DNA of 64,000 nt from Motilimonas sp. E26 (GTDB lineage Bacteria > Pseudomonadota > Gammaproteobacteria > Enterobacterales > CBDFNC01): positions 185,216 to 249,215 of the forward strand of contig NZ_JAIBHJ010000004.1 in NCBI RefSeq assembly GCF_021278025.1, read 5' to 3'. The notes beneath the pieces were generated by a model that had not been told where the DNA came from, ran no database searches, and saw only the letters and a program-made list of their open reading frames with translations. Both the position numbers and the translations under genes were made by a program. How positions within the stretch are numbered: position 1 is the first letter of the stretch; each line of letters starts with the position of its first letter. Positions 44,826 through 55,140 of this stretch are shown one piece after another.

Positions 44826-44954
44826 TATATCCCCTTTCTACTTGAAGCTACAGCGATGTGGGCTAAGCTCGTTCACCCCAATCACATAGTTTATCTATGC
44901 GCATGAGGTTCACTCACTTGCCGCCTACCTGCGACTCCAAGTAGTTTGGGTATA
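44826..44954. repeat. ERIC/IRU-type intergenic palindromic repeat
   Basis: The 129-bp element is an imperfect palindrome. The left end (TATATCCCC...CTACTTGAAG) pairs with the right end (CTCCAAGTAGTTTGGGTATA). The centre holds CTCGTTCACCCCAATCAC and GAGGTTCACTCACTTGCCGCC, which match the remembered ERIC core segments of enterobacteria and vibrios. It starts directly after the sixA stop and ends about 100 nt before the next gene. ERIC elements are intergenic, transcribed and may affect mRNA stability; no transposase is encoded. Confidence 0.85.
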
Positions 44955-45050
44955 GATCTTGTCACCAAGATGACAATTGTTTGATATAAAACTGTCACAC
45001 AGTCTCTTTATGCTGCTCGGGTTTCTTAAAACATAAGAGCTGAGCAGGTA

Positions 45051-45260
45051 ATGAAAGAGTTTAAAGTGTATAACCCAGTGAAAATTGCAAAATACGTGAA
45101 AAGCTACTTTAAAGGCCAAATTTTTATTCAAGGCGTGGGGCGGTTTGAATTTAACCAAGCGAAGTTACTCTTTACAGAGCAGGCGCCATTACATTATAAA
45201 AAAACCGCTTCAGAGGTTAACAAGCATATTAAAGCGCTGCGTTTAGCTACCGCTGCATAA
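45051..45260 (+). CDS. small conserved hypothetical protein
   Basis: The 69-residue basic protein starts ATG after GCAGGTA. It has no signal or membrane segment. The sequence KVYNPVKIAKYVKSYFKGQIFIQGVGRFEF, then YKKTASEVNKHIKALRLA, suggests a small alpha/beta fold. I believe similar proteins occur in vibrios beside sixA, but that is memory and not verified. Function unknown. It converges on smrB. Confidence 0.65.
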   Translation: MKEFKVYNPVKIAKYVKSYFKGQIFIQGVGRFEFNQAKLLFTEQAPLHYKKTASEVNKHIKALRLATAA

Positions 45261-45274
45261 GCGTTTATTTGGTT

Positions 45275-45820
45275 TTAACGGCGCGCGTACATTTCTTCTA
45301 TTTCAATCAGTACTAACAGTGCGCCATTGCCGCCAAACTCTAATGGTGCTTGGTGGAATGCCACCACATCAGGGTGTTGTGCCAACCAAAGCGGCGTTTT
45401 TCGCTTCAGAACATGAGTGCCAATACCATGCATCACACAGCAAGTTTGATAGTGGCGTTTTTTACACTCTCGAATTAAGGCGGCTAACTCAGCTTTGGCT
45501 TGCTGTTGAGTGAGGCCATGTAAGTCTAAAAAAATCTCCGGCGCGTAATCACCGCGGCGCAATTTTTTCAGTTCATATTTATCTGCACTGGGACGGATAT
45601 AACGTGTTGGGCCTTGCTCTTCGAGGTGGGGTTCGTACAAATCAGAAAAATAATCCTTCTCTAACTCATCACGTACTCGGTCATGTTTTATTTCTTGGCG
45701 CTGAATTTTTTCCTTGATCCTAGGTTTATCCGGTTTTATGGTATCCTGCTTTATCTTACGGGCACCGGATACAGCATCTTTAAACAGAGAAAAGTCGTCT
45801 AGATCTTCTTTGTTTGTCAT
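45275..45820 (-). CDS. smrB: Smr domain protein SmrB (ribosome rescue endonuclease)
   Basis: SmrB cuts mRNA upstream of collided ribosomes, allowing rescue. The 181-residue protein has a helical, charged N-terminal extension (residues 1-95) and the Smr domain with LDLHGLTQQQAKAEL and CVMHGIGTHVLKRKTPLWL, ending LVLIEIEEMYARR. The DLHG motif is the expected active-site element. It diverges from prmB over a 68-nt gap, as in E. coli (yfcN/prmB), which supports the assignment. Confidence 0.93.
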   Translation of the reverse strand: MTNKEDLDDFSLFKDAVSGARKIKQDTIKPDKPRIKEKIQRQEIKHDRVRDELEKDYFSDLYEPHLEEQGPTRYIRPSADKYELKKLRRGDYAPEIFLDLHGLTQQQAKAELAALIRECKKRHYQTCCVMHGIGTHVLKRKTPLWLAQHPDVVAFHQAPLEFGGNGALLVLIEIEEMYARR

Positions 45821-45888
45821 CTCTGGGCCCCTGATAATTCAATTGAATGAGTGTAAAACCGGCAATACTAACCGAGTTGGAGTGAAAT

Positions 45889-46812
45889 TTGGACAAGAAT
45901 TTGCAAGCCGAAGCTGTTGCAGAACTGCAAACCATCGGCGACATGATCCGCTGGAGCGCTTCGCAATTTAGTGCGAATGGCTTATTTTATGGCCATGGCA
46001 GTGATAACGCCTGGGATGAAGCGGTGCAATTAATTTTGCCAAGTTTACATTTGCCTCTTAATATTGGCCCCGATGTGAGCCAAGCTAAACTGACAAAAAG
46101 TGAGCGTGAAGCGCTGGTGGCTTTAGTGGTAAAGCGTATTGTTAAACGCATTCCAACCGCCTATCTGATTAACCGCGCTTGGTTTGCAGGGCTAGAATTT
46201 TACGTTGATGAACGGGTATTAGTGCCGCGTTCACCGTTCGCTGAGTTAATTTTACAAGGTTTTACCCCTTGGGTGTCAGAGCAGCCTACGCGAGTATTAG
46301 ATTTATGTACCGGTAGTGCGTGCATTGCGATCGCTTGTGCTCATGCTTTTCCTGAGGCCGAAGTGGATGCGGTAGATATTTCCATTGACGCCCTTGATGT
46401 GGCGCAAATCAATATTTGCGATCACGGTTTAGAGCAACAAGTTTTCCCGATGCAGTCAGATTTATTTGATGAGTTGAAAGGCCACAAGTACGACTTGATC
46501 GTATCTAATCCACCTTATGTGGACCAAGAAGACATGGACAGTTTACCCGATGAGTTTCACCATGAGCCTGAACTAGGCTTAGCGGCAGGCTTTGACGGAT
46601 TAGATTTAGTGCGCCGTATGCTGGCGCAAGCAGCAGATATGCTAACTGAAAATGGCGTATTATTTGTAGAAGTCGGGAATTCACAAATCCACCTCGAACA
46701 AGCATACCCAGATGTGCCGTTTACTTGGCTTGAATTTGAGCAAGGTGGCCACGGGGTGTTTATGTTGACACAAGCACAATTAAAGCAGCATCAACAGGTG
46801 TTTTCCGTTTAA
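45889..46812 (+). CDS. prmB: 50S ribosomal protein L3 N5-glutamine methyltransferase
   Basis: PrmB methylates a glutamine of ribosomal protein L3. The 307-residue protein starts at TTG with GGAGT upstream, and has the SAM motif [16 protein letters not shown], acidic VDAVDIS, and the NPPY motif [12 protein letters not shown] used for glutamine methylation. The central PRSPFAELI segment is typical of PrmB. aroC follows 18 bases after the stop, so they form an operon as in many gammaproteobacteria. Confidence 0.96.
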   Translation: MDKNLQAEAVAELQTIGDMIRWSASQFSANGLFYGHGSDNAWDEAVQLILPSLHLPLNIGPDVSQAKLTKSEREALVALVVKRIVKRIPTAYLINRAWFAGLEFYVDERVLVPRSPFAELILQGFTPWVSEQPTRVLDLCTGSACIAIACAHAFPEAEVDAVDISIDALDVAQINICDHGLEQQVFPMQSDLFDELKGHKYDLIVSNPPYVDQEDMDSLPDEFHHEPELGLAAGFDGLDLVRRMLAQAADMLTENGVLFVEVGNSQIHLEQAYPDVPFTWLEFEQGGHGVFMLTQAQLKQHQQVFSV

Positions 46813-46830
46813 TTTTTAGGAAGTAAAGGC

Positions 46831-47916
46831 ATGGCAGGGAACAGTTTCGGACAGTTATTTAGAATTTCTACTTTTGGTGAAAGCCATGGTGTGGCTTTGG
46901 GTTGTGTCGTTGATGGCGTACCACCGGGATTAGCAATCTCAGAAGCCGATTTACAGGCAGATTTAGACCGACGTAAGCCGGGTACATCGCGTTACACCAC
47001 GCAGCGCCGTGAGCCAGACCAAGTGCGCATTTTATCGGGTGTATTTGAAGGTAAAACCACGGGTTGTAGCATAGGTTTACTGATTGAAAATACCGACCAA
47101 CGTTCGCAAGATTACTCGGCTATTTCAGGACTATTTCGTCCCGGTCACGCTGATTACACTTACCATCAGAAATTTGGTCATCGCGATTATCGCGGCGGCG
47201 GTCGTTCCAGTGCGCGTGAAACCGCAATGCGGGTGGCGGCTGGCTCAATCGCGAAAAAATACCTATTTGAAAAGCATGGCATTACCGTGCGTGCCTATAT
47301 GAGCCAAATGGCTGATATTAAAGCCGAGACCATTGATTGGGACCAAATTGAGCAAAACCCGTTCTTTTTCCCTGATGCCAGTAAGTTAGAGCAGCTTGAC
47401 CAATACATGCGCGACTTGAAAAAAGAGGGTGATTCAATTGGCGCTAAGATCACTGTGGTTGCGCAAAAAGTGCCTGTAGGATTAGGTGAACCGGTATTTG
47501 ATCGCCTTGATGCCGACTTGGCCCATGCGCTAATGAGCATCAATGCCGTGAAGGGTGTTGAAATTGGTGATGGCTTTGACGTGGTCAATCAAAAAGGCAC
47601 CCAGCACCGCGATGAATTGACCCCAGAAGGTTTCACATCAAATCACTCTGGTGGTGTGTTAGGCGGCATTTCAACGGGTCAGGACATTGTTGCGCACATT
47701 GCCCTTAAGCCGACGTCCAGTATCACTATTCCGGGTAAAACCATTACGGTGGATGGTGAGCCGACGGAAATGATTACCAAGGGACGTCACGATCCTTGTG
47801 TAGGCATTCGCGCTGTGCCGATTGCTGAAGCCATGATGGCCATTACCTTAATGGATCATTACCTGCGCCACCGTGCACAAAATAACGATGTAGTGACGCA
47901 AACCCCTAAAATATAG
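46831..47916 (+). CDS. aroC: chorismate synthase
   Basis: AroC catalyses the final shikimate-pathway step, making chorismate for aromatic amino acids, folate and quinones. The 361 residues have [20 protein letters not shown] at the start, [20 protein letters not shown], and [27 protein letters not shown] precedes the ATG. It is closed by a strong terminator. It supplies chorismate for menaquinone synthesis, of which menI at 51.2 kb is a later step. Confidence 0.98.
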   Translation: MAGNSFGQLFRISTFGESHGVALGCVVDGVPPGLAISEADLQADLDRRKPGTSRYTTQRREPDQVRILSGVFEGKTTGCSIGLLIENTDQRSQDYSAISGLFRPGHADYTYHQKFGHRDYRGGGRSSARETAMRVAAGSIAKKYLFEKHGITVRAYMSQMADIKAETIDWDQIEQNPFFFPDASKLEQLDQYMRDLKKEGDSIGAKITVVAQKVPVGLGEPVFDRLDADLAHALMSINAVKGVEIGDGFDVVNQKGTQHRDELTPEGFTSNHSGGVLGGISTGQDIVAHIALKPTSSITIPGKTITVDGEPTEMITKGRHDPCVGIRAVPIAEAMMAITLMDHYLRHRAQNNDVVTQTPKI

Positions 47917-47941
47917 GGTTATAGCTTTACTAGTTGAAACG

Positions 47942-47976
47942 AAATGCTGCTTTTTAACGAAAGCAGCATTTTTTGT
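47942..47976 (+). terminator. intrinsic terminator of the prmB-aroC operon
   Basis: ATGCTGCTTT and AAAGCAGCAT enclose a 6-nt loop, followed by TTTTTG and more T residues. Confidence 0.9.
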
Positions 47977-48078
47977 TTTTAAGCAATTTAAAACTGTGAG
48001 ATAGACAGGATTTTTAAGCGTATTTTGGTATAATCGGCTCACTATTATTATGCGTGTATTACAGGGACCTGTGAGCAA

Positions 48079-51000
48079 ATGATCCCCATTTTAAGTCATC
48101 AAGAAAACATTGATTCAAACGCCTTATCTTTTTTAGATGCATTAGCCGCAACAGCTTTTGCTGGTGATATTGAAAAGTCTTATGCCAGTCGTTTAGCGGT
48201 TGCCACCGATAACTCTGTGTATCAAAGTTTGCCACAGGCCGTGGTATTGCCAAAGCACCAGCAAGATCTGGTTATTTTAACGCAATTGGCCAGTCAGCCT
48301 GAATATCAGCAAGTACGTTTTTCACCTCGTGGCGGTGGCACCGGCACCAATGGCCAATCACTGACTCAAGACATTGTGGTGGACTTATCTCGTCACATGA
48401 ACAAGGTGTTAGAAGTCAATGTGGCTGAGGGTTGGGTACGTGTTCAGTCGGGAGTGATTAAAGATCAGCTCAACGACGCATTGCGCCCACATGGCTTCTT
48501 TTTCTCGCCAGACTTATCAACCAGTAATCGCGCCACTATTGGCGGTATGATCAATACCGATGCGTCGGGTCAAGGCTCGCTGAAATACGGTAAAACCAGT
48601 GATCATGTATTGGCGCTTACCTCGGTATTAGTCGATGGCACGGTATTAGATTCAGCCCCTGTGAGTAACGAGCAAGCCAAGCAATTGGCTGAGCTGCAGG
48701 GCAGCGTGGGTAAAATATACCGCCAAGTGCTCAGTACTTGTGAAACCATGCAGCAAGAAATTGAACAACGTTTTCCTAAGCTAAACCGCTTTTTAACCGG
48801 TTACGACTTAAAGCACGTTTATGACGCTGAAACGGGCGCGGTGGATTTAAGCCGAATTTTATGTGGCTCTGAAGGATCATTGGCTTTTATTACCGAAGCC
48901 AAACTGAATATTACGCCCATCCCTGAATATCGTGCTCTTATCAATGTAAAGTACAACAGCTTTGAGTCAGCATTGCGTAACGCGCCATTTTTGGTCAAAG
49001 CCAACGCCTTGAGCGTTGAAACCGTTGACTCCAAGGTATTGAATTTAGCCAAGCAAGACATTGTTTGGCACAGCGTATCTGATTTGATTCAAGACGTGCC
49101 TGACAAAGAAATGGACGGCTTGAACATGGTGGAGTACGCCGAGCATGATAAAGATAAGCAAGCTGAAAAAATCGCTGCTCTTTGCCAATTACTCGATAGC
49201 AAAATAGCGAATGAGGAAGATGGTATTATTGGTTACCAAGTATGCGATGATTTAGCGGGTTTAAATCGTATTTATGGTATGCGTAAAAAAGCAGTAGGTT
49301 TATTAGGCGCTGCTAAAGGCCGTGCTAAGCCGGTTGCGTTTGCCGAAGACACTTGTGTGCCACCAGAAAACCTTGCAGATTTTATTATGGAGTTTCGCGC
49401 CCTACTTGACGGCAAAGGCTTAAACTACGGCATGTTCGGCCATGTTGATGCTGGTGTATTGCATGTGCGTCCTGCGTTGGATATGTGTGATCCGCTACAA
49501 GAAGTATTAATGCGCGATGTTTCCGATAAAGTGGTGGCGCTGACTGCGAAATACAAAGGCTTAATGTGGGGCGAACACGGTAAGGGGTTTCGCTCGGAAT
49601 ACGGTCCGGCGTTCTTTGGTAATACCTTATTCAATGAGCTGCGTAAGATTAAGTCGGCCTTTGATCCCGATAACCGCGTTAACCCCGGTAAAATTTGTAC
49701 CCCTTATGAGTCGGATGAGACGCTGGTTAGCGTAGATGCCGTTAAACGCGGTTTTTACGATCGCCAAATTCCAGTGCAAGTACGTGATAGCTTTACTGAA
49801 GCAGTAGACTGTAACGGTAACGGTCTTTGTTTTAACTACGATGCCTCATCACCTATGTGTCCATCGAGTAAAATTACGCAAGACCGTCGTCATTCGCCAA
49901 AAGGCCGTGCTGGTTTAATGCGCGAATGGTTACGTCAGCTAGTGAATAACAATGTGGATATTATCCAACTTGAGAAAGAGTTACTTGCGGGCAAAAACGA
50001 TGTCAGTTTGGTGAAGCGTTTTGCAAACACTTGGTCAAAAAAGCGCGGTCAATACGATTTCTCTGGCGAAGTGATGGAAGCGATGGAAGGCTGCTTGGCC
50101 TGTAAAGCCTGCTCGAGCCAATGTCCGATTAAAGTGGATGTGCCAACGTTTAGATCGCGTTTTATGTTTTTATATTACAGTCGCTATCAACGCTCATTAA
50201 AAGACTATTTGGTGGGCTACTCGGAGCTTTACACGCCTTTGATGGCTAAAGCGCCGGGCTTGTTTAATGTGTTCTTAAAGCAAGATTGGGTACAAAACAT
50301 AGCCACTAAGACCACGGGAATGGTGGACATTCCGGTATTAAGTCAGCCGACACTCGCCCGTTCGCTATCTGGCCATAGTGCCATGGCATTTAATATGGAC
50401 AAGTTAGCGGCGTTGTCGACGGCAGAGCGCGATAAAACGGTGTTGATTGTACAAGACCCGTTTACCAGTTATTACGATGCTGATGTAGTGCGTGACTTGG
50501 TATTATTGGCCGAAAAGCTGGGCTTTAATCCGGTGATTTTACCGTTTAAACCTAATGGCAAGCCACAACATATAAAAGGTTTCTTACGCGACTTTGCCAA
50601 AACGGCAAAAACAGCCGCAGAATTCTTAAATCAAATAGCACAACTTAACATCCCTATGATAGGCACCGACCCTGCATTGGTGCTCTGTTATCGCGATGAA
50701 TACAACAAAGCCTTAGGTGATGAACGCGGTAACTTCAAGGTAGAGTTATTCCAAGAATGGTTAACGCCTAGATTAGGTGATATCAAACCGATGACGAAAA
50801 ATAAGATGTCATACTACTTATTTGGTCATTGTACTGAAAAGACCAACTTACCTAATTCAACCAGTGATTGGCAAAAGGTTTTCAAAGCATTTGGCGCAGA
50901 ACTAAAAGAAGTCAGTGTTGGTTGTTGTGGCATGGCGGGCACTTATGGTCATGATGCTAAGCAGTACGAGAATTCAAAGGGCATTTATAGCTTAAGTTGG

Positions 51001-51129
51001 CAGCAAGAGTTGGCGAAACACGAGCATAGCCAATGTTTGGCAACGGGCTATTCATGCCGCAGTCAAGTTAAACGATTTGAAGGTGAGAAGTTGAAGCACC
51101 CAGTGCAAGCGCTATTGTCTTTGATTTAA
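48079..51129 (+). CDS. ydiJ: FAD/iron-sulfur D-2-hydroxyglutarate dehydrogenase (YdiJ)
   Basis: The 1016-residue protein combines three modules. An N-terminal FAD-binding domain (FSPRGGGTGTNGQSL, IGGMINTDASGQGSLKYGKTSDHV) is followed by the flavoprotein C-terminal cap (FAEDTCVPPENLADF, GMFGHVDAGVLHVRP). A 4Fe-4S segment CLACKACSSQCPIKVDVP is at about residue 675, and a Cys-rich CCG-type domain with SVGCCGMAGTYG ends it. This matches E. coli YdiJ (1018 residues), which oxidises D-2-hydroxyglutarate. It is followed closely by menI, as in E. coli. Confidence 0.93.
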   Translation: MIPILSHQENIDSNALSFLDALAATAFAGDIEKSYASRLAVATDNSVYQSLPQAVVLPKHQQDLVILTQLASQPEYQQVRFSPRGGGTGTNGQSLTQDIVVDLSRHMNKVLEVNVAEGWVRVQSGVIKDQLNDALRPHGFFFSPDLSTSNRATIGGMINTDASGQGSLKYGKTSDHVLALTSVLVDGTVLDSAPVSNEQAKQLAELQGSVGKIYRQVLSTCETMQQEIEQRFPKLNRFLTGYDLKHVYDAETGAVDLSRILCGSEGSLAFITEAKLNITPIPEYRALINVKYNSFESALRNAPFLVKANALSVETVDSKVLNLAKQDIVWHSVSDLIQDVPDKEMDGLNMVEYAEHDKDKQAEKIAALCQLLDSKIANEEDGIIGYQVCDDLAGLNRIYGMRKKAVGLLGAAKGRAKPVAFAEDTCVPPENLADFIMEFRALLDGKGLNYGMFGHVDAGVLHVRPALDMCDPLQEVLMRDVSDKVVALTAKYKGLMWGEHGKGFRSEYGPAFFGNTLFNELRKIKSAFDPDNRVNPGKICTPYESDETLVSVDAVKRGFYDRQIPVQVRDSFTEAVDCNGNGLCFNYDASSPMCPSSKITQDRRHSPKGRAGLMREWLRQLVNNNVDIIQLEKELLAGKNDVSLVKRFANTWSKKRGQYDFSGEVMEAMEGCLACKACSSQCPIKVDVPTFRSRFMFLYYSRYQRSLKDYLVGYSELYTPLMAKAPGLFNVFLKQDWVQNIATKTTGMVDIPVLSQPTLARSLSGHSAMAFNMDKLAALSTAERDKTVLIVQDPFTSYYDADVVRDLVLLAEKLGFNPVILPFKPNGKPQHIKGFLRDFAKTAKTAAEFLNQIAQLNIPMIGTDPALVLCYRDEYNKALGDERGNFKVELFQEWLTPRLGDIKPMTKNKMSYYLFGHCTEKTNLPNSTSDWQKVFKAFGAELKEVSVGCCGMAGTYGHDAKQYENSKGIYSLSWQQELAKHEHSQCLATGYSCRSQVKRFEGEKLKHPVQALLSLI

Positions 51130-51201
51130 TTTTTTCTTGAAAATAGTCAATTGAGGCGGCAGTAAAACTGGGTTTTACTGCCGTTTTTGCAGGAGTGTTA
51201 T

Positions 51202-51633
51202 ATGGCTAAAATTTGGCAAAAACCGACTGATTTAGCAAGGCTAAATGCATTAAGTGAGCATACCCTAGTATCGCATTTGCAGATCCAATATACCGAGTTG
51301 GGGGATGACTACCTCGTCGCAACCATGCCTGTTACCAGCTTTACTCACCAACCTTTTGGCTTATTACATGGCGGGGCATCGGTGGTGTTGGCCGAAACTC
51401 TTGGCAGCGTTGCTGGGAATTTAGCTGCGCCAACCGGTAGAGTGTGCGTCGGTCAAGAAATTAATGCTAACCATTTACGCAGTGTGCGTTCAGGCTTTGT
51501 AGTTGGCCAAGCGACTGCGGTTTATATTGGTGGCCGCAGTCAGGTTTGGAATATCAATATCAGTGATGACAAATCAAGGCTAATTTGTTGCTCTCGACTT
51601 ACCTTGGCTGTTCTCGCGGAGCCGAAAGCGTAA
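51202..51633 (+). CDS. menI: hotdog-fold acyl-CoA thioesterase (MenI/YdiI type)
   Basis: The ATG at 51202 follows CAGGAG; an upstream TTG at 51187 is excluded by its position. The 143-residue protein has the hotdog signature GLLHGGASVVLAETLGSVAG with the catalytic glutamate in LAET. It has the YdiI pattern. MenI hydrolyses 1,4-dihydroxy-2-naphthoyl-CoA in menaquinone synthesis. Adjacency to ydiJ is as in E. coli ydiJ-ydiI, which supports the specific identity, although closely related thioesterases (for example EntH-like) are possible. Confidence 0.85.
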   Translation: MAKIWQKPTDLARLNALSEHTLVSHLQIQYTELGDDYLVATMPVTSFTHQPFGLLHGGASVVLAETLGSVAGNLAAPTGRVCVGQEINANHLRSVRSGFVVGQATAVYIGGRSQVWNINISDDKSRLICCSRLTLAVLAEPKA

Positions 51634-51659
51634 TATTTAGCTTTTTATTTTGCTATCGC

Positions 51660-52136
51660 TCAATGTTGCATAGCGGCATATTCACGTTTGAGATCTTGTC
51701 GCCAAATGTCACCGAGAATGCGAGCATGCATACTTTTTGGTGAAAAACGGTAGTAGGCCAATAAACACTCGTAAACTTGTTTGAACGCTTCATCAAAGCC
51801 ATTACGTTCAATGCTGCGAGAGCAAGTAGTGGCTTTTTCATTTTTAGGATTGACGATAAAACCTATACGCCAACCATTTTTGTGATCGGGTGCTTTTACT
51901 TTAATGTGTTTAAAGTGGCCGTCTTCGTAGAAATGTTTAATAAAACTTTCTTGATGAAGCTCTCCTTGCTCATCACGCCATTGCTCATCGAGCTTTTTGG
52001 CTTCATGCTTTTTAAGGGCTATTTCTTCTCGGCTCAAGCCATCAATGTTAATAAAGCGCTGCTTTTGCACCTTATTTACTTTACGACGGACGTGGATGTA
52101 ACTTCTGCCTTCTAATTCTCTAAGAACAATGGACAT
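51660..52136 (-). CDS. hypothetical basic protein
   Basis: The 158-residue protein is rich in Lys, Arg and His and has no signal peptide. It shows an N-terminal strand pair (GRSYIHVRRKVNKVQKQRFIN), a helix with EEIALKKHEAKKLDEQW, and a second alpha/beta region (WRIGFIVNPKNEKATTCSRSIERNGF) followed by a helical end. The first part is reminiscent of a small nucleic-acid-binding beta sheet, such as the AP2-like domain of integrases, but this resemblance is weak. No family name can be given. It converges on menI. Confidence 0.65.
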   Translation of the reverse strand: MSIVLRELEGRSYIHVRRKVNKVQKQRFINIDGLSREEIALKKHEAKKLDEQWRDEQGELHQESFIKHFYEDGHFKHIKVKAPDHKNGWRIGFIVNPKNEKATTCSRSIERNGFDEAFKQVYECLLAYYRFSPKSMHARILGDIWRQDLKREYAAMQH

Positions 52137-52392
52137 AGGACTCTTTATCTTTACGAAATAGGGTTACCAAAAATTTAACGCGCTTTTAATGGGTAACGTG
52201 TTGGTCCAGCGAAAGCTTAATATCGACAAACACAGGAGTAGCGCTGGTGTTTGAGTTATATTTTGTGTCTGTAATGGCATATTTTCAAGTTAGGCTCAGC
52301 CAATATCGACATAAGTTAGAAATAATTGATGCAGCATGTTGATAATATCGATTTATATAACTTATAAAAATATAAACAAGCCATTATAGAGC

Positions 52393-53154
52393 TTAGCGCC
52401 AGTCCAACCAGTAGCGATAATCCATCATTTTTTGCTGATCTAGCGTTCTTTTAAAGTGGTAGCTAGGTTGGTTAAGGCATTGAGGACCAATAAATTCTGG
52501 CTCAGACCAGCCAACATACCCCCCCATGTAATCACGTTGATAGCCCCAACTGCCACAGGCCAATAAGCTATCATATTGTTGATCGCGCTGACAGACAACG
52601 CAGGTTTCAAACATTACCTTAATGGGCTCGCCTTCTTTACCATAATGATCTGAAGCATAAGGGGTATCATAGATCGCCACGGTTGAAGCGCGCATCGGCC
52701 TTGTTGGCCAAGGCTTATCGTTAAGATCGTCTGGGCTGGCATGAGTACCGTAGCCATGCTCTAACGGAGAGTGATCATAAAAAGGCTCTTCAAACTGAGG
52801 AGGGACATCAATTTGTATCTCTTGCTCATCATCTGATAACTGCAAGTTTGAGCGACGAATTTGCAGCAAACGATAACGATCGCAGCGAGCGATATTTTGT
52901 TGCTTTAGTCCACCAGTTTGATTACTTAAAAAGTGGATTTCAATGCCGACTCCGGTGGCATTGTCATAAGGCGTATAGGAGGCCCGTTCACGGCCATTAT
53001 GATACCACTCCTTGGAAAACACTAAGATACCAAGAGGCTGACCTTGAAAGCTGATAGGGCAGGATTTACCTACAAGTAGGTCCTCTGACCAAGCGCTAGA
53101 AAGGTCTAAGCAAAGCATGATGAGCACAAAACAGAAACGACGAAACAATCTCAT
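52393..53154 (-). CDS. exported hypothetical protein with conserved cysteines
   Basis: The 253-residue protein has a signal peptide (residues 1-24, ending in WSE region), and several cysteines in the mature part (KSCPIS, ARCDRY, ETCVVCQ, LACGSW, PQCLNQ), as expected of a disulfide-stabilised periplasmic or surface protein. No enzyme motif is recognised. It is rich in Tyr, Trp and Pro. It sits downstream of the chemotaxis receptor gene on the same strand, 165 nt away. Confidence 0.65.
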   Translation of the reverse strand: MRLFRRFCFVLIMLCLDLSSAWSEDLLVGKSCPISFQGQPLGILVFSKEWYHNGRERASYTPYDNATGVGIEIHFLSNQTGGLKQQNIARCDRYRLLQIRRSNLQLSDDEQEIQIDVPPQFEEPFYDHSPLEHGYGTHASPDDLNDKPWPTRPMRASTVAIYDTPYASDHYGKEGEPIKVMFETCVVCQRDQQYDSLLACGSWGYQRDYMGGYVGWSEPEFIGPQCLNQPSYHFKRTLDQQKMMDYRYWLDWR

Positions 53155-53319
53155 TCATTGAGTTCCTATTAAGGAATGCCAAGTTACGAGTATAGTCGTG
53201 ACTGAGAATTTAGAACGAAGAGCAGCAAGTATTTGGTGCACTAGCTGCGTGTTGTAGCACTATCTAAAGATAGACGCCAAAGTCTGATGACCTTGACGCC
53301 TTGTTAATGATGGCAGGCA

Positions 53320-54948
53320 TTAAGATAGGCTGAATCGACTTAACATTTTGTCCAGTTCAAGGACATTTTCGGCTAGTTGACGGCTTTGCTGGGCACTGCG
53401 TGCAGAAAGCTGAACACTGTTACTGGCTCCATCACTGACATGGGTAATATCGCTAGCAATTTCTCTGGTTACTGCGGTTTGTTGTTCTGTTGCGGTAGCA
53501 ATAGACATGATCATGGCTTCCACTTGAGTGGCTTTGCTAACGATTTCTTCTAACGCGCGGCGAGAACTTTCACTGATAGTCGCGCCTTGTTGTACCAGCT
53601 CACAGCTTTCTTGAGAGTTTTTCACTGCGGCTTTGGTTTCACTTTGAATGGCGTTTATAATCTCAGCGACTTCCTTGGTGGCGTTACTGGTGCGCTCGGC
53701 TAAATGTCGTACTTCGTCTGCCACCACAGAAAAACCCCGGCCAAGTTCGCCTGCTCGGGCGGCTTCAATGGCGGCATTTAGGGCTAAGAGATTAGTTTGA
53801 TCGGCAATATCGGTAATTACTTTGATGACAGAGCCTATCTCATCACTGCGTTGGCCTAATTTTACGATACCGTCAGACATGTTCTCAATACGGCTTGCAG
53901 TCGTGTGAGCACTATTGACCATTTCATCCATCACTTTGCTTCCAGCAAGCGCTTGATCACCAGCGGCCTTAGCTTCTTGGCTAGCCACTGCGCTTTGTTG
54001 GGCTACTTCTTCAACGGTGACACTCATTTCTTCGGCTGCCGTGGCAATTAAATCGGCTTTATTAGCTTGTTCTTCACTAGCGGATTGAACTTGTAAGCTG
54101 CTTTGCTCTAATTCATCGCTAGCGGTTTTTACTTGGCTTGAAACACCGCTAATCGCAGTAATCAGTTCACGTAGCGAGAGTTGCATTTGACATACGGAGT
54201 TGTTTAAAGCGCTGATTTCATCTTTTTTATTACTGGTTTTCAAAGGGGTGGCTAAATTGCCTTGGGCGATATCGTCAGCGGCTTGGACTAAGGTTTCTAA
54301 ACGCGTAGTAATAGAGCGAGAGAGTATGAAGGCAATAGTTAATCCGAGTAATACCGCAATCGTGGTAATGATGATTTGGCCGGTTTGCATATCACCTAAT
54401 GTACCCACTTGCACAGCCATGCCTGAATTGACGTCTTTTACTTCCTCTTCTGCCATGGTTTTAAGTAAGGCTTGTAATACTTCATACAGCTCATTTTCTA
54501 TTTTATTTAACGTGGTGTAAGCCGCTACTAATTGTTCAGGGGAAGCTTGATTCGGTTGATAAGTAGCAAAGATTTCTTGCTCAAGGGCTTGTTCGTAATC
54601 CTTAATGATTTCACCCATGTTAGCCATTTTAGTTCGGTTAGCTTCGGTATCTGACTCCAGTTGAGAAAGTTGTTCAAACAAAGGGTCAAACTCATTTCGT
54701 AACGACGTGTAGACAGCGGCTTCTTCTGCCTCACCACTTAAGTATTCAAATGCCGTAAGCTCCATTTGACTAAGCAAATTGAGCATGCGTAAGCCAATCA
54801 TTGCTCCTGGCACATCATCGGTGGCGATATTATCAGCAATCTTAGTTGCATGGTCGACCTTATTCCATGCGATAACACTCATGCCCACCATCATTAATAA
54901 GATGGCGCCAAAGGCAAGATAAAGCGATTGTGAGACTTTTAGATTCAT
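53320..54948 (-). CDS. methyl-accepting chemotaxis protein
   Basis: The 542-residue receptor has a membrane segment at residues about 8-28, a periplasmic helical bundle (4HB_MCP-like) to about residue 190, a second membrane segment ([16 protein letters not shown]), a HAMP domain, and the conserved signalling tip [21 protein letters not shown] with [13 protein letters not shown]. Glutamate/glutamine methylation positions are in the helices flanking the tip. The ligand is unknown. It is upstream of the peptide transporter operon, so peptide sensing is possible but only an inference. Confidence 0.95.
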   Translation of the reverse strand: MNLKVSQSLYLAFGAILLMMVGMSVIAWNKVDHATKIADNIATDDVPGAMIGLRMLNLLSQMELTAFEYLSGEAEEAAVYTSLRNEFDPLFEQLSQLESDTEANRTKMANMGEIIKDYEQALEQEIFATYQPNQASPEQLVAAYTTLNKIENELYEVLQALLKTMAEEEVKDVNSGMAVQVGTLGDMQTGQIIITTIAVLLGLTIAFILSRSITTRLETLVQAADDIAQGNLATPLKTSNKKDEISALNNSVCQMQLSLRELITAISGVSSQVKTASDELEQSSLQVQSASEEQANKADLIATAAEEMSVTVEEVAQQSAVASQEAKAAGDQALAGSKVMDEMVNSAHTTASRIENMSDGIVKLGQRSDEIGSVIKVITDIADQTNLLALNAAIEAARAGELGRGFSVVADEVRHLAERTSNATKEVAEIINAIQSETKAAVKNSQESCELVQQGATISESSRRALEEIVSKATQVEAMIMSIATATEQQTAVTREIASDITHVSDGASNSVQLSARSAQQSRQLAENVLELDKMLSRFSLS

Positions 54949-55109
54949 AGTGTTCCCCGATACTCGATATATATAACTAACAATATAGGCAATAATTTAT
55001 GTTGTATCGGGTGTTTGTTAAATTACTAAAGGCAAATTGTGTAATATCTGGCGAAAGTTTGATTTGGCAGGCAAAAAAACTAACAGGGTAGGTGTTTTTA
55101 GATAAATAA

Positions 55110-55132
55110 GAGCAGCCATTAGCTGGCTGCTC
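55110..55132 (-). terminator. terminator of the peptide ABC transporter operon
   Basis: On the minus strand, GAGCAGCCA and TGGCTGCTC flank a short loop, followed by TTATTTATC. It is 9 nt beyond the last permease gene. Confidence 0.75.
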
Positions 55133-55140
55133 GCTTCACC

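Noticed and set aside
51660-52136. Unknown basic protein as a phage integrase fragment
   Set aside because: No catalytic tyrosine motif, no attachment site and no other phage genes nearby.
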